Assembly: GCF_016428645.1 (NCBI RefSeq) | Contig: NZ_JAELXW010000008.1 | Span: forward strand, 62,001 to 126,000 | From: Glycomyces salinus | Lineage (GTDB): Bacteria > Actinomycetota > Actinomycetes > Mycobacteriales > Micromonosporaceae | Direction of reading: 5' to 3' | Length of the DNA stretch: 64,000 nt | Position numbers and translations under genes: made by a program | In this document: one piece after another, positions 42,175 through 52,386 of the stretch | Layout: each line of letters starts with the position of its first letter | Numbering within the stretch: the first letter of the stretch is position 1 | The notes under the pieces: model-generated | Seen by the model: only the letters and a program-made list of their open reading frames with translations | Told to the model about the DNA's origin: nothing | The model's database searches: none

Positions 42175-42244
42175 TAAGGCGGGCGGCTCCGGCGCGTCCA
42201 TGGCCAGGTCAGTGAGCCATGAGCGCGCGGAACCGCCCGCCTTA
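42175..42244. terminator. Large bidirectional hairpin between convergent glycosidase and chitinase genes
   Basis: 17-bp arms (TAAGGCGGGCGGCTCCG at 42175-42191 and its complement at 42228-42244, one mismatch) around a 36-base loop that itself contains short complementary words. It lies between the two stop codons. Confidence 0.75.
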
Positions 42245-42252
42245 CGGGGTGG

Positions 42253-43707
<1,455 letters not shown>

Positions 43708-43730
43708 GGCGTCCTCCCAAAAGTAAAGAG

Positions 43731-43780
43731 AGTTAATTGATAACTATCTTTATCTTTACCGCCGACCGGACGCAAGTCAA
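43731..43780 (-). promoter_or_regulatory. Chitinase promoter with AT-rich palindrome
   Basis: On the minus strand TTGACT (43775-43780) is followed after 16 bases by TAAAGA (43753-43758), a repeat of TAAAGA, then AGTTA-TCAAT-TAACT (43731-43745), a perfect 5-5-5 inverted repeat placed where a repressor would block transcription. No known Streptomyces chitinase direct repeat is evident. Confidence 0.6.
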
Positions 43781-43831
43781 GGGGCGAAATGGAAATTTTT
43801 CAATACGTAAAGATCAGGAAATTTATGGACG

Positions 43832-46429
43832 TCACCGCCCATAGACCACCCTATGCGACGCCTCGTGGGCGCGGCGGGTCAGCCTCCGGTAGTGGTTGAG
43901 GAACTCTTGCGTGTCCTCGCCGAACCCGAGGGTCTGGGCCAGACCCGCCAGCTCCGTGCCCGAACGCGGCAGCTCGTCGCGGGCCACCCCGCGCGCCAGG
44001 GTCATGTCGTTGCGCACCCGGGAGACGAACTCCCAGGCGTCCCGCAGATCCTCCATCGACGACCGGTCGAGGAACCCGGCCGCGGCCGCGGCCTCCAGGG
44101 CCGGGACGGTCCGGGTGGTGCGCATGGCCGGCTCCTCGCCGTGCTCGAGCTGGAGCAGCTGGGCGACCCACTCGATGTCCACCAGTCCCCCGCGCCCGAG
44201 CTTGGTGTGCGCGTTCGGATCGGCCCCGCGGGGAAGCCGCTCGGAGTCGACCCGGGCCTTGACGCGGCGGAACTCCAGCCGCTCGGCCTCGCTGAGCCCG
44301 CCCGGCCGGTAGCGGATCTCGTCGGCCAGCATCTTCCACTGGTCGAGCAGATCCTCGTCCCCGGCCGAGGCGCGGGCGCGCAGCAGCGCCTGCCGCTCCC
44401 ACAGCCGCGCCCGGTCGGTGTAGTAGCGGCGGTAGGCCGCCAGGCTGGTGACGATCGGCCCGCCCTTGCCCTCCGGCCGCAGCCCCAGGTCGAGCTCGAC
44501 GGGAGGGTCGGCGGTCGGGGCGGTCAGCAGCGACCGCACCGACTCGACCACGCGGGTGGCGGCCTTGCGCTCGGCGTCGGTCCGGCCGTCGTGCAGGAAC
44601 ACGACATCGGCGTCCGAGCCGAAGCCCATCTCGCGGCCGCCGAGGCGGCCCATGCCGATCACGGCCACCGGCGGCACGTCGGTCACGTCACGCGAGGCGA
44701 TGGCCAGCGCCGCGTCCAGGACCGCGTCGGTCAGGTCCGACAGGGCCAGGCCCACCCCCTGGTCGTCCAGGAGGCCGAGCAGGTCGGCGGCTGCGATGCG
44801 GATCAGCTCGCGGCGGCGGATGGCGCGCACGGCCGACACCGCCGCCGACGGGTCGGTATGCCGCTTGGCGGCCTGCCGCATCCCGGCGGCCAGGTCGTCG
44901 CGGCCGCGGGGTTCGAGGTCGGCGTTGTCGGAGAGGAACCGCAGCGACTGGGGCACGTGCAGCAGCAGGCCGGTGAAGTACCGGGAGGTGCCCAGCAGTC
45001 GCGCCAGGCGGACCGCGGCCGGTCCCCCGTCGCGCAGGAGCCGCAGGTACCAGGGGGTCGAGCCGAGCTTGTCGGAGACCTGCCGGTAGGCCAGCAGCCC
45101 GCGATCGGGCTCGGGCGAGTCGGCCAGCTCGTGCAGGACCACCGGCAGCAGGGCCCGCTGCACGGTGGCGGTGCGGCTCACTCCGGCGGTCAGCCTGCGG
45201 ATGTGGGTCAGAGCGGCGTCGGGGTCGGCGAAGCCGAGGACCGCCAATCGGTCGGCGGCCTCGGACTCGCTCAGGCGCAGCTCGTGGGTGGGCAGCTGGG
45301 TGACCGCGTCGAGCAGCGGCTTGTAGAGCAGCTTCTCGTGCAGGCGGCGGGCGGTGGTCGCGTGACCGCGCCAGGCGTTCATGAACGCCTCGTCGGTGGT
45401 GTAGCCGAGGACCCGCGCCAGGTGGTGGAGCGGTTCGCCGCCGTCGGGGACGCGGTGGGTGCGCAGCAGCCGCTGGAGCTGGAGCCGGTGCTCGACGGTG
45501 CGCAGGAAGACGTAGGTGCCGGTCAGCTCCTCGCCGTCGCGGCGGGCCAGATAGCCGCCGTCGACCAGCACGGTCAGGGCCTCCAGGGTGGAGCGGACGC
45601 GCAGCGACGGCTCGCCGCGGCCGTGGACGAGCTGGAGGAGCTGGACTGCGAACTCGATGTCCCGCAGGCCCCCGGGACCGAGCTTGATCTCCCAGCGGCG
45701 CTGGTCGCCGGGCACGGACTCAGCGACCTTGCGCCGCATGTCGCGGATGTCGGCGACCACGCCGGGGCGGTTCGCCGCCGCCCAGATGAACGGCTGGACG
45801 GCCGCGAGCCATTCGAGCCCCAGCCCGAGGTCCCCGGCGGCCGGGCGGGCTTTGAGCAGGGCCTGGAACTCCCAGGTGCGGGCCCAGTCCCGCAGGTAGG
45901 CCACATAGGATTCGACCGTGCGGACCAGGGCCCCGGCGCGGCCCTCGGGGCGCAGCCCGGCGTCGACCGGCCAGGTGAAGGGCCCCACGATCTGGATCAT
46001 GCGGGCCGCCCGGCGGGTGGCCAGTTCGAGGTCCCCTTCGGCGACGAAGACGACGTCCACATCGGAGACGAAGTTGAGCTCCTCGGCGCCGGTCTTGCCC
46101 ATGGCGATCACTGCCAGGCGGGTCTCCCCGGGAAGCTCGGCCTCGGCCAGTTCGAGGCCGCGGGCCAAAACGGCGTCGGCCAGTCGCGAGAGCGCCAGCG
46201 AGGTCGTCTCCAGATCGGTCGCACCGGTCAGGTCGGCGGCGGCGATCCGCAGCAGGTTGGCCTTCCAGGCGTAGCCCAGCCCGGTCGACGAGGCCGAGCG
46301 GATGCGGTCCAGGCCCTCGGATTCGGCCTCGGTCAGGGCGGGCTCGACCTCGGGGTGGGCGCGCAGGAAGTCGGCAAGGGCGTTGCTGGCCTCGACGACC
46401 GCCTGTCGCGCCTGGTCGCGGTCAGGCAT
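43832..46429 (-). CDS. glnE: Bifunctional glutamine synthetase adenylyltransferase/deadenylyltransferase
   Basis: 865 residues with the duplicated GlnE plan. The first nucleotidyltransferase domain has ELNFVSDVDVVFV (deadenylylation half) and the second GREMGFGSDADVVFLHDG (adenylylation half), each followed by a helical GlnD/PII-uptake region (KLGPGGLRDIEFAVQLLQL; KLGRGGLVDIEWVAQLLQL). It adds or removes AMP on GlnA according to nitrogen status. It is shorter by roughly 100 residues at the N-terminus than mycobacterial GlnE. It overlaps the amidotransferase gene by 8 bases and lies in the usual glnA2-glnE neighbourhood. Confidence 0.95.
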   Translation of the reverse strand: MPDRDQARQAVVEASNALADFLRAHPEVEPALTEAESEGLDRIRSASSTGLGYAWKANLLRIAAADLTGATDLETTSLALSRLADAVLARGLELAEAELPGETRLAVIAMGKTGAEELNFVSDVDVVFVAEGDLELATRRAARMIQIVGPFTWPVDAGLRPEGRAGALVRTVESYVAYLRDWARTWEFQALLKARPAAGDLGLGLEWLAAVQPFIWAAANRPGVVADIRDMRRKVAESVPGDQRRWEIKLGPGGLRDIEFAVQLLQLVHGRGEPSLRVRSTLEALTVLVDGGYLARRDGEELTGTYVFLRTVEHRLQLQRLLRTHRVPDGGEPLHHLARVLGYTTDEAFMNAWRGHATTARRLHEKLLYKPLLDAVTQLPTHELRLSESEAADRLAVLGFADPDAALTHIRRLTAGVSRTATVQRALLPVVLHELADSPEPDRGLLAYRQVSDKLGSTPWYLRLLRDGGPAAVRLARLLGTSRYFTGLLLHVPQSLRFLSDNADLEPRGRDDLAAGMRQAAKRHTDPSAAVSAVRAIRRRELIRIAAADLLGLLDDQGVGLALSDLTDAVLDAALAIASRDVTDVPPVAVIGMGRLGGREMGFGSDADVVFLHDGRTDAERKAATRVVESVRSLLTAPTADPPVELDLGLRPEGKGGPIVTSLAAYRRYYTDRARLWERQALLRARASAGDEDLLDQWKMLADEIRYRPGGLSEAERLEFRRVKARVDSERLPRGADPNAHTKLGRGGLVDIEWVAQLLQLEHGEEPAMRTTRTVPALEAAAAAGFLDRSSMEDLRDAWEFVSRVRNDMTLARGVARDELPRSGTELAGLAQTLGFGEDTQEFLNHYRRLTRRAHEASHRVVYGR

Positions 46430-47105
46430 CGATCACCGGGAGCTCGCGCCGCTCCCCGGCCGCGATGCGGGCGAACCGCTGCATGATCGGCCGCCACGCC
46501 TCGACGATGTGCTCATCGACCTTGCGGGCCTTCTCCAGGAGCGCCTCGTCGAAGGACTCGAATTCGGCCAGCTGCTCGGGGGCCAGCTCGAAGTGGGACT
46601 GGACGCCCCAAGCCGTCTGCCGCAGGCGGAAGACCTCCAGGGCCCCGTACGGGGACGCGGCCAGGAGAGTGGCCTCCTCGGGGAGCCTCACCAGTTCGTA
46701 AGCGCGCCAGCAGATCACGTCGAGGGTCATGGGCGAGGGCCCGAACAGCAGGTCGCGTCCGGCCTCGTCGCGCTTGGCGAGCATCCGCGCGCCCTGCGGC
46801 TCGGTGCAGGGCTCGATGTCGCCGCCGAAGGCCCCGGCGAGCAACTGGGACGACGAGCACAGCGCGAGCGTGGGAGTCGAGTCGGCGACGGCGCATTCGA
46901 GCAGGCCGACCAGCTCCTCGGCCCATTCGGCGCTGCGGGTGCCGCCGAGCGCGATCAGGGCCTCGTGGCCCCCGGCGCTCTTCGGTACGGCGTCGCCGGC
47001 GTGGGGCCGCACCACGTCGAACTCCATGCCGGCCTCGGCCAGCCATTCCGACGCGCGTCCGAGCCCCAGCTGGGGGTCGTTCTCAATGACGAGTGCGGTG
47101 GTCAC
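46422..47105 (-). CDS. Class I glutamine amidotransferase-like protein between glnA2 and glnE
   Basis: 227 residues of the GATase1 fold. The nucleophile elbow reads LALCSSSQLLAGAFGG, keeping Cys and Gln but replacing the usual GxCxGxQ glycines by serines. GVQSHFELAPEQL keeps the His and Glu of the triad in the GxQxHxE arrangement. This places it with GMP-synthase-like amidotransferases often found in actinobacterial glnA2-glnE loci, whose acceptor is not known. The start is GTG 47105, 18 bases after the glnA2 stop. Confidence 0.82.
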   Translation of the reverse strand: MTTALVIENDPQLGLGRASEWLAEAGMEFDVVRPHAGDAVPKSAGGHEALIALGGTRSAEWAEELVGLLECAVADSTPTLALCSSSQLLAGAFGGDIEPCTEPQGARMLAKRDEAGRDLLFGPSPMTLDVICWRAYELVRLPEEATLLAASPYGALEVFRLRQTAWGVQSHFELAPEQLAEFESFDEALLEKARKVDEHIVEAWRPIMQRFARIAAGERRELPVIDA

Positions 47106-47122
47106 CGTCTCATCCTAAACGG

Positions 47123-48463
47123 TCACAGATTGATATAACGCTGCCGTTCGAAGGCGGTCACCTGGGTGCGGTAGTCCTCCCACTCGTTGCGCTTGTTCTT
47201 GAGGAAGTAGTCGAAGACGTGCTCCCCCAGCACCTCCGGGACCAGCTCGGAGGACTCCATGGCGTCGAGGGCCTCGGCGAGGCTGGACGGGAGCGGCTGG
47301 TAGCCGGCGGCGACGCGCTCGGCGTTGGTCAGGGCCGAGACGTCGTCCTCGGTGCCCGGCGCGAGCTCGTAGCCCTCCTCGATGCCCTTGAGGCCGGCGC
47401 CCAGGAGCACCGCGTACGCCAGGTACGGGTTGGCCGCCGAGTCGAGCGAGCGGATCTCGACACGGGCCGAGTTCGGCTTGCCGTAGGCCGGGACGCGCAC
47501 CAGCGCCGAGCGGTTGGCCCTGCCCCAGGACACGTACGAGGGGGCCTCGACGATGCCGCCCTGCATCGGGCTGGAGTAGAGCCGCTTGTAGGAGTTGACC
47601 CACTGGCAGGTGATGGCGGTGAACTCGGGGGCGTGCTTGAGCAGACCGGCGATGAACGCCTTGGCGGTCTTGGAGAGCCGCTGCTCGTCGCCCGGATCGT
47701 GGAAGGCGTTGTCCTCGCCCTCGAACAGCGACAGGTGGCTGTGCATGCCCGAACCGGGCTGGTCGGTGAACGGCTTGGGCATGAACGAGGCGTGCACGCC
47801 CGAGGTCAGCGCGATCTCCTTGACGATGTGCCGGAACGTCATGATGTTGTCGGCCGTGGTCAGGGCGTCGGCGTAGCGCAGGTCGATCTCCTGCTGCCCG
47901 GGGGCGACCTCGTGGTGGCTGAACTCGACCGAGATGCCGACCCGCTCGAGCGCGAGGATCGCCTGGCGGCGGAAGTCGCGGGCGACCGAGTGGGTGGTGT
48001 GGTCGAAGTAGCCGCCGTCGTCGACCGGCCTGGGCTCGTCCGTGCCGTCCTGGAGCAGGAAGAACTCGATCTCGGGGTGGACGTAGAAGGTGAAGCCGCG
48101 GTCGGCGGCCTTGGACAGCGAGCGGCGCAGGACGTGGCGCGGGTCGGCCCAGGACGGGGCGCCCTCGGGGGTGAGGATGTCGCAGAACATGCGCGCGGAC
48201 TCGCCGATGCCGCGGCCCTCGAACGGGAAGACCTGGAACGTGGTCGGGTCGGGCATGGCGACCATGTCGGACTCGTAGACGCGCGCGAAGCCCTCGATCG
48301 CGGAGCCGTCGAAGCCGATGCCCTCCTCGAAGGCCGACTCGAGTTCGGCGGGCGCGACGCTCACGGACTTGAGCGTTCCGAGCACGTCGGTGAACCAAAG
48401 CCGGACGAACCGGATGTCACGCTCTTCGAGCGTGCGGAGCACGAACTCCTTCTGCCGTTCCAT
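47123..48463 (-). CDS. glnA2: Glutamine synthetase type I (GlnA2-like)
   Basis: 446 residues, the length of actinobacterial GlnA2. Features include FDGSAIEGFARVYESDM, YFDHTTHSVARDFRRQ, the ATP-binding PGSGMHSHLSLF segment and RVEIRSLDSAANPYLAYAVL. The adenylylation site region (NPYKSKxxY... in GlnA1) is replaced, as expected for the GlnA2 group. Members of this group make D- or iso-glutamine or act in polyamine/glutamine metabolism in some species, so the precise role is uncertain. ATG 48463 has AGAGGAA upstream. Confidence 0.92.
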   Translation of the reverse strand: MERQKEFVLRTLEERDIRFVRLWFTDVLGTLKSVSVAPAELESAFEEGIGFDGSAIEGFARVYESDMVAMPDPTTFQVFPFEGRGIGESARMFCDILTPEGAPSWADPRHVLRRSLSKAADRGFTFYVHPEIEFFLLQDGTDEPRPVDDGGYFDHTTHSVARDFRRQAILALERVGISVEFSHHEVAPGQQEIDLRYADALTTADNIMTFRHIVKEIALTSGVHASFMPKPFTDQPGSGMHSHLSLFEGEDNAFHDPGDEQRLSKTAKAFIAGLLKHAPEFTAITCQWVNSYKRLYSSPMQGGIVEAPSYVSWGRANRSALVRVPAYGKPNSARVEIRSLDSAANPYLAYAVLLGAGLKGIEEGYELAPGTEDDVSALTNAERVAAGYQPLPSSLAEALDAMESSELVPEVLGEHVFDYFLKNKRNEWEDYRTQVTAFERQRYINL

Positions 48464-48570
48464 TGCGCGTTCCTCTCGGTCCTGGGGCGGCAATTGTCTC
48501 ACTAGTTTGTGTCCGCGACGTTAACCCGGCAGGTGGCCCGGAGGGACGCGAAGTCGGTAGATTCGTGAGC

Positions 48571-49272
48571 ATGTTCGCAGGAACGGTGACCCGGATGTGG
48601 CGCTGGCCGGTCAAGGGCCTGCGCGGTGAGACGGTGCGCTCGGCCCGGATCGGGCCGAAGGGCATGGAGGGCGACCGGGTCCTGAAGGTCTTCAAGGCCG
48701 GGAGCGAGGGCGACATCTGGCCCCCGAGCCACCCGAGGATGCTCGGCTGGGAGGCCGCCTGGCCGGCCCAGTGCGGGTGCGAGGACGGCGTCGGCGGCAC
48801 TCCGGTGGTCTACGCCCCCGGCGGGGCGGCGTGGGCCTCCGACGACCCGGGGCTGGCGGCGGCGCTGGCCGAGGACGTCGGCTCCGAGCCGCTCGAACTG
48901 CGGCCGGTCGAAGGCGCGAACGGCCGCGTCCTGGTGGTGTTCGAAGCGAGCCTGAAGCGGCTCTCAGAGGAGATGGGCCGCGAGATCGAGGTCGAGCGGT
49001 TCCGCCCCAACGTGCTGGTCGCCGCCGACGCCGAGCCGTACTCGGAGGTCGAGCTCGAACCGGGGACGCCGGTCAAGATCGGCGACGGCGAGTTCACGGT
49101 GCACAAGCCGTGCGAGCGGTGCGTCTTCCCCAGCTGGGATCCCTTCGGGCGGGAGCGCGACAAAGAGCTGCACCGGCACATCGTCCAGGAGCTCGGGAAC
49201 CACTTCGGGGTGTACCTGCGGATCGCAGCAGGGGCCGAGGTGCGCTTGGGCGACCCGGTAGCGGCACACTAG
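48571..49272 (+). CDS. MOSC-domain protein (molybdenum cofactor sulfurase C-terminal family)
   Basis: 233 residues. The N-terminal beta-barrel begins GTVTRMWRWPVKGLRGE, with the MOSC domain behind it. VERFRPNVLVAADAEPYSEV and the conserved Cys pair in KPCERCVFPSWDP match the YcbX/mARC-like MOSC family, where the Cys carries Mo-bound or persulfide sulfur. It may reduce N-hydroxylated compounds or serve sulfur transfer; no partner is adjacent. ATG 48571 is chosen over the in-frame GTG at 48565. Confidence 0.85.
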   Translation: MFAGTVTRMWRWPVKGLRGETVRSARIGPKGMEGDRVLKVFKAGSEGDIWPPSHPRMLGWEAAWPAQCGCEDGVGGTPVVYAPGGAAWASDDPGLAAALAEDVGSEPLELRPVEGANGRVLVVFEASLKRLSEEMGREIEVERFRPNVLVAADAEPYSEVELEPGTPVKIGDGEFTVHKPCERCVFPSWDPFGRERDKELHRHIVQELGNHFGVYLRIAAGAEVRLGDPVAAH

Positions 49273-49279
49273 TACTCGC

Positions 49280-49310
49280 GCCCTGAGCCGGGGATCGGCC
49301 GGCTCAGGGC
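49280..49310. terminator. Terminator after MOSC gene
   Basis: 12-bp perfect stem GCCCTGAGCCGG / CCGGCTCAGGGC, 7-base loop, just after the MOSC stop codon. Confidence 0.85.
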
Positions 49311-49382
49311 ACCTTCTCAGCTTAAGGCTCGGCGGCGACATATTCGGTACACAACCGCCGCGATCCCGTATCGTCCCGGTGA

Positions 49383-50081
49383 TCAGACTCCGGTCGCGAC
49401 GTGCTCGCCGACCCAGCGCCGCACGAAGGGCCACAGCGCTTCCGGGGCCGGGGCGGAGACGTCGGCGCGCGGCCACGGCCGCCCGAAGTGGTCGATGTAG
49501 GCGGTCGCGCAGCCGCGATCGGCGGCCGGGGCGAGGTCGTTGCGCGGAATGTCCCCGATGCTCAGGAGGGTTCCGGGATCGCGCCCGTCGAGCAGGTCGT
49601 CGAGGACGTCGGCCAGGCCGTCGGGCTTGCGGGCGTCGCCGACGATCCGGTCGAACAGGCCGTCCAGGCCGAGGCGCTCGAGGGAGGGCTCCAGGCTCGC
49701 GGCGGGGGCGTTGGTGACCAGGACGACCTCGACCTGCTTGGGCAGGCCCCAGATGAGTTCGCGGATGCCCTCGGGGGCCCAGATCTTGAACTCGCCTTCG
49801 GCCATCCGCTCCCGGGTCGCCTCGTAGGCGGCCTGCCGGTCGGCGTCCTCGACGCCGTATTCGACGGAGAGCCGCCGGACGGCGTTGTCGGGGTCGTAGG
49901 CGTCGAAGGTCGAGGCGGTGGTGGGCTTGCCGGCGAGGAACGCCTCGTGGGCGGCGATGAACGCCCGCCGGTCGTCGTCGGGAAGTTCGGCGGCGACCAG
50001 GTGGGCGTAATGGCCGGAGTGCTCCCAGCCGAGCCGGACGGTCCCGTCGAAGTCGAAAAGCAGTGTGGCTTCGATATTCAC
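49383..50081 (-). CDS. HAD-superfamily hydrolase
   Basis: 232 residues. Motif I is LLFDFDGTVRLG, motif II VLVTNAPAASLE, motif III the Lys in DARKPDG, and motif IV LSIGDIPRNDLA. The helical cap lies between motifs I and II (C1 type), so a small phosphorylated metabolite is the likely substrate. The start is GTG 50081. The insertion element begins about 70-100 bases upstream of this start, so the original promoter may have been displaced. Confidence 0.85.
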   Translation of the reverse strand: MNIEATLLFDFDGTVRLGWEHSGHYAHLVAAELPDDDRRAFIAAHEAFLAGKPTTASTFDAYDPDNAVRRLSVEYGVEDADRQAAYEATRERMAEGEFKIWAPEGIRELIWGLPKQVEVVLVTNAPAASLEPSLERLGLDGLFDRIVGDARKPDGLADVLDDLLDGRDPGTLLSIGDIPRNDLAPAADRGCATAYIDHFGRPWPRADVSAPAPEALWPFVRRWVGEHVATGV

Positions 50082-50246
50082 CAGCGCAACGCTACCGGCC
50101 GCCAGGGCCGTCCCTGGGAGGAAGGGACAGGCCTCACGGATAATCTTGGAGCCCTCCGTTTTCTAGCGGACTCGGATCCCGAGTAGCTACTTCGGGCGAC
50201 TTGTTGGCCGTTGGAGCGAATCCGAAGATTGTCGCACCTGGCCCGT

Positions 50247-51404
50247 ATGGTTTGTCACGTGCAGCTTCGTTACGCCTACCGGGTCTATCCGACCGCGCCG
50301 CAGCGCAACGCGCTCGCCAGGGTGTTCGGATGGGTCCGGACGGTTTATACCGATGCGATCGCAGCAAGAAAGGCCGCGCGCTCTGCGGGGCTGCCGTTCC
50401 CTACTACGGCAGCACTCGACAAGCTCCTAATAACGGCCGCGAAGCGCACCCCAGAGCGGGCGTGGCTCGCCGAGGTGTCCACGGTGCCGTTGCAGCAAGC
50501 GCTCAGGGACCGCCACGCTGCATACAAGAACTTCTTCGACTCGCTGCGCGGCAAGCGGAAGGGGCGCAAGGTCGGACCCCCGAGACTCAAACGCCGTTCG
50601 GCCCGGCAGTCGGCCCGATACACCCGCAACGGGTTCTCCCTGAAGCCGAACGGACGGCTGTGCATCGCGAAGGTCGGGGAACTCCAAGTGGCCTGGTCGA
50701 GGGATCTTCCCGCCGAGCCGTCTTCGGTAACGATGCTCAAGACCCCTACAGGTAAATACTTCGCCAGCTTCGTCGTGGCAATCGATGACGATGCCGGGAT
50801 GCTCGACGAATCCGACGAGGAAACCGGGATCGACCTCGGGCTCAAGTCGTTCGCGGTGCTTCGCGGCGGGAAGGTCATCGACAACCCGCGCTTTTTCAAG
50901 CGCATGGAACGGCGGCTGAAGAAAGCCCAGCGAGAGTTCTCCCGAAAGCAGAAAGGCAGTAGTAAACGGGAGAAGGCCCGCATCAAGGTCGCGAAAGTCC
51001 ACGGACGGACTCGGAGCATGCGCGACGACTGGCTGAACAAGCTGGTCAAGACGCTGGTGAGCGAGAACCGAGCTCTCTACGTCGAGGACCTGAACGTTCA
51101 CGGCCTGTCGCGTGGCAGAGGGGCGAAGAGTGTGCATGATGCCGCGTTCGGTATGTTCCTGAACCGGCTCGAATCCAAGTCGACCCGATGTGGCAGGACG
51201 TTTGTGCGCATCGACCGGTTCTTCCCGTCCACGCAGCTGTGCTCAGTCTGCGGAGCCATGGCTGGGCCGAAAGGCCCGGACAGCCTCCGCGTCCGCCAGT
51301 GGGCGTGCGGGTGCGGCGTCGCACATGATCGGGATGAGAACGCCGAGATCAATATCCGTCGCGAAGGCAAACGGATGGTCGCCGCGGGGCTCGCGGAGAC
51401 CTGA
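50247..51404 (+). CDS. tnpB: TnpB RNA-guided nuclease (IS605 OrfB)
   Basis: 385 residues. RYAYRVYPTAPQRNALARVF opens the usual N-terminal helix-turn-helix. The split RuvC nuclease is complete: Asp196 (GIDLGLK), Glu280 (LYVEDLNV) and Asp361 (HDRDENAEIN). The zinc ribbon CSVCG...CGCG lies between the last two. All catalytic residues are intact, so it is predicted to be an active omega-RNA-guided DNA nuclease. ATG 50247 or GTG 50259 could initiate; the latter matches many homologues starting at QLRYAYRVYP. Confidence 0.92.
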   Translation: MVCHVQLRYAYRVYPTAPQRNALARVFGWVRTVYTDAIAARKAARSAGLPFPTTAALDKLLITAAKRTPERAWLAEVSTVPLQQALRDRHAAYKNFFDSLRGKRKGRKVGPPRLKRRSARQSARYTRNGFSLKPNGRLCIAKVGELQVAWSRDLPAEPSSVTMLKTPTGKYFASFVVAIDDDAGMLDESDEETGIDLGLKSFAVLRGGKVIDNPRFFKRMERRLKKAQREFSRKQKGSSKREKARIKVAKVHGRTRSMRDDWLNKLVKTLVSENRALYVEDLNVHGLSRGRGAKSVHDAAFGMFLNRLESKSTRCGRTFVRIDRFFPSTQLCSVCGAMAGPKGPDSLRVRQWACGCGVAHDRDENAEINIRREGKRMVAAGLAET

Positions 51405-51534
51405 AACGCCTGCGGAGGGCCCGTAAGACCGGGGGAAACCCGGCCCGGCCCGCTGAAACAGGAACCCACCCGTAGATGGACTGCACCAGCGGCCCACAAG
51501 CCGGGAAGCCTGTCTCACTTGGGACGGGTGGATG
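51405..51534 (+). ncRNA. Probable omega-RNA (right-end element RNA) of the TnpB element
   Basis: The region after tnpB contains paired segments, for example CCCGTAAGACCGGGGG with CCCGGCCCGG, ACAGGAACCCACCCG opposite CGGGTGGATG, and AGCCTGTCTC. This is as in known right-end omega-RNAs, whose 3' end fixes the guide. The guide would be the ~20 bases beyond the element end, i.e. the panB 3' end (from about 51535). Confidence 0.5.
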
Positions 51535-52386
51535 TCAATCGAAACCGTGCTCCGGGGTCGGGAACTGGCCGGTTCGGACCTCGTCTGCGTAGGCGCGGGC
51601 GGCGTCCTGGATGACGGTGGCGGCGTCGGCGTAGCGCTTGACGAAGCGCGGGGCACGGCCGCGGCGGAGTCCGGCCATGTCCTGCCAGACCAGGACCTGG
51701 GCGTCGGTGTCGGGGCCGGCGCCGATGCCGACGGTCGGGATCGGCAGCTGCTTGGTGATCTCGGCGGCCACCGAGGAAGTGACCATCTCCAGGACCACGG
51801 CGAAGGCCCCGGCCTCGGCGACGGCGTGCGCGTCGGCCTCGACCTCGGCGGCCTGGGCGTCGCGGCCCTGGACGCGGTAGCCGCCCACAGCGTGCTCGCT
51901 CTGCGGCGTGAAGCCGACGTGGCCCATGACCGGGATTCCGGCGTCGACCAGGGCCTTGATCTGGGCGGTCATGCGGCGTCCGCCTTCGAGCTTGACGGCG
52001 TGGGCCCCGGCCTTCATGAACTTGACGGCGGTCTCCAGGGCCTGGACGGGTCCGGCCTCATAGGACCCGAACGGGAGGTCGGCGACGACCAGGGTCCGCT
52101 GCGTGGAGCGGGCCACGGCCGCCACGAGCGGCAGCAGCTCCTCGACGGTGACGGGGATGGTCGTCTCGTAGCCGTAGACGTTGTTGGCGGCCGAGTCGCC
52201 GATGAGCAGGGCCGGGATGCCGGCCTCGTCGAACAGCGACGCGGTGTACATGTCATAGGAAGTGAGCATCGCCCACTTCTCGCCGCGCTCCTTGGCCTCG
52301 ATGAGGTGGCGGGCCCTGATCCGCTTGACGTTCTTGCCCGGCCCGTACAGGCTCGGGATCTCGTCGGGGGAAAGATTCTGGGACAT
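51535..52386 (-). CDS. panB: 3-methyl-2-oxobutanoate hydroxymethyltransferase
   Basis: 283 residues. KRIRARHLIEAKERGEKWAM, LTSYDMYTASLFDEAGI and the Mg-binding LLIGDSAANNVYGYETTIPV are diagnostic of PanB. VKLEGGRRM and VMGHVGFTPQS are further signatures. It catalyses the first step of pantothenate synthesis, ketopantoate formation with 5,10-methylene-THF. The ATG has AAGGAGCACGAAG upstream. Its stop codon abuts the right end of the TnpB element; the C-terminus (TPEHGFD) seems complete. Confidence 0.96.
   Translation of the reverse strand: MSQNLSPDEIPSLYGPGKNVKRIRARHLIEAKERGEKWAMLTSYDMYTASLFDEAGIPALLIGDSAANNVYGYETTIPVTVEELLPLVAAVARSTQRTLVVADLPFGSYEAGPVQALETAVKFMKAGAHAVKLEGGRRMTAQIKALVDAGIPVMGHVGFTPQSEHAVGGYRVQGRDAQAAEVEADAHAVAEAGAFAVVLEMVTSSVAAEITKQLPIPTVGIGAGPDTDAQVLVWQDMAGLRRGRAPRFVKRYADAATVIQDAARAYADEVRTGQFPTPEHGFD

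Larger units (their letters stand above)
50150..51534. mobile_element. IS200/IS605-type (IS1341-like) element, tnpB only
   Basis: A TnpB gene without tnpA, flanked on the left by an imperfect hairpin CCCGA-GTAGCTAC-TTCGGG (50178-50196) typical of a subterminal recognition hairpin, and on the right by a ~130-base structured non-coding end that stops against the panB stop codon. It would need a TnpA supplied in trans to move. The right boundary is firm (within a few bases of 51534); the left is approximate. Confidence 0.7.

Noticed and set aside
38443-42201. 1252-codon open frame on the minus strand
   Set aside because: Shadow of the plus-strand glycosidase. The plus frame has a signal peptide, catalytic motifs and CBMs, while the minus translation is low-complexity and has no domain.
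43853-46486. 877-codon plus-strand open frame opposite glnE
   Set aside because: Antisense shadow of an unmistakable glnE.
48163-48463. Alternative upstream start of glnA2 at 48502
   Set aside because: The extension MRQLPPQDREERA is not typical of GlnA2; the ATG at 48463 has a clear RBS and gives the family length.
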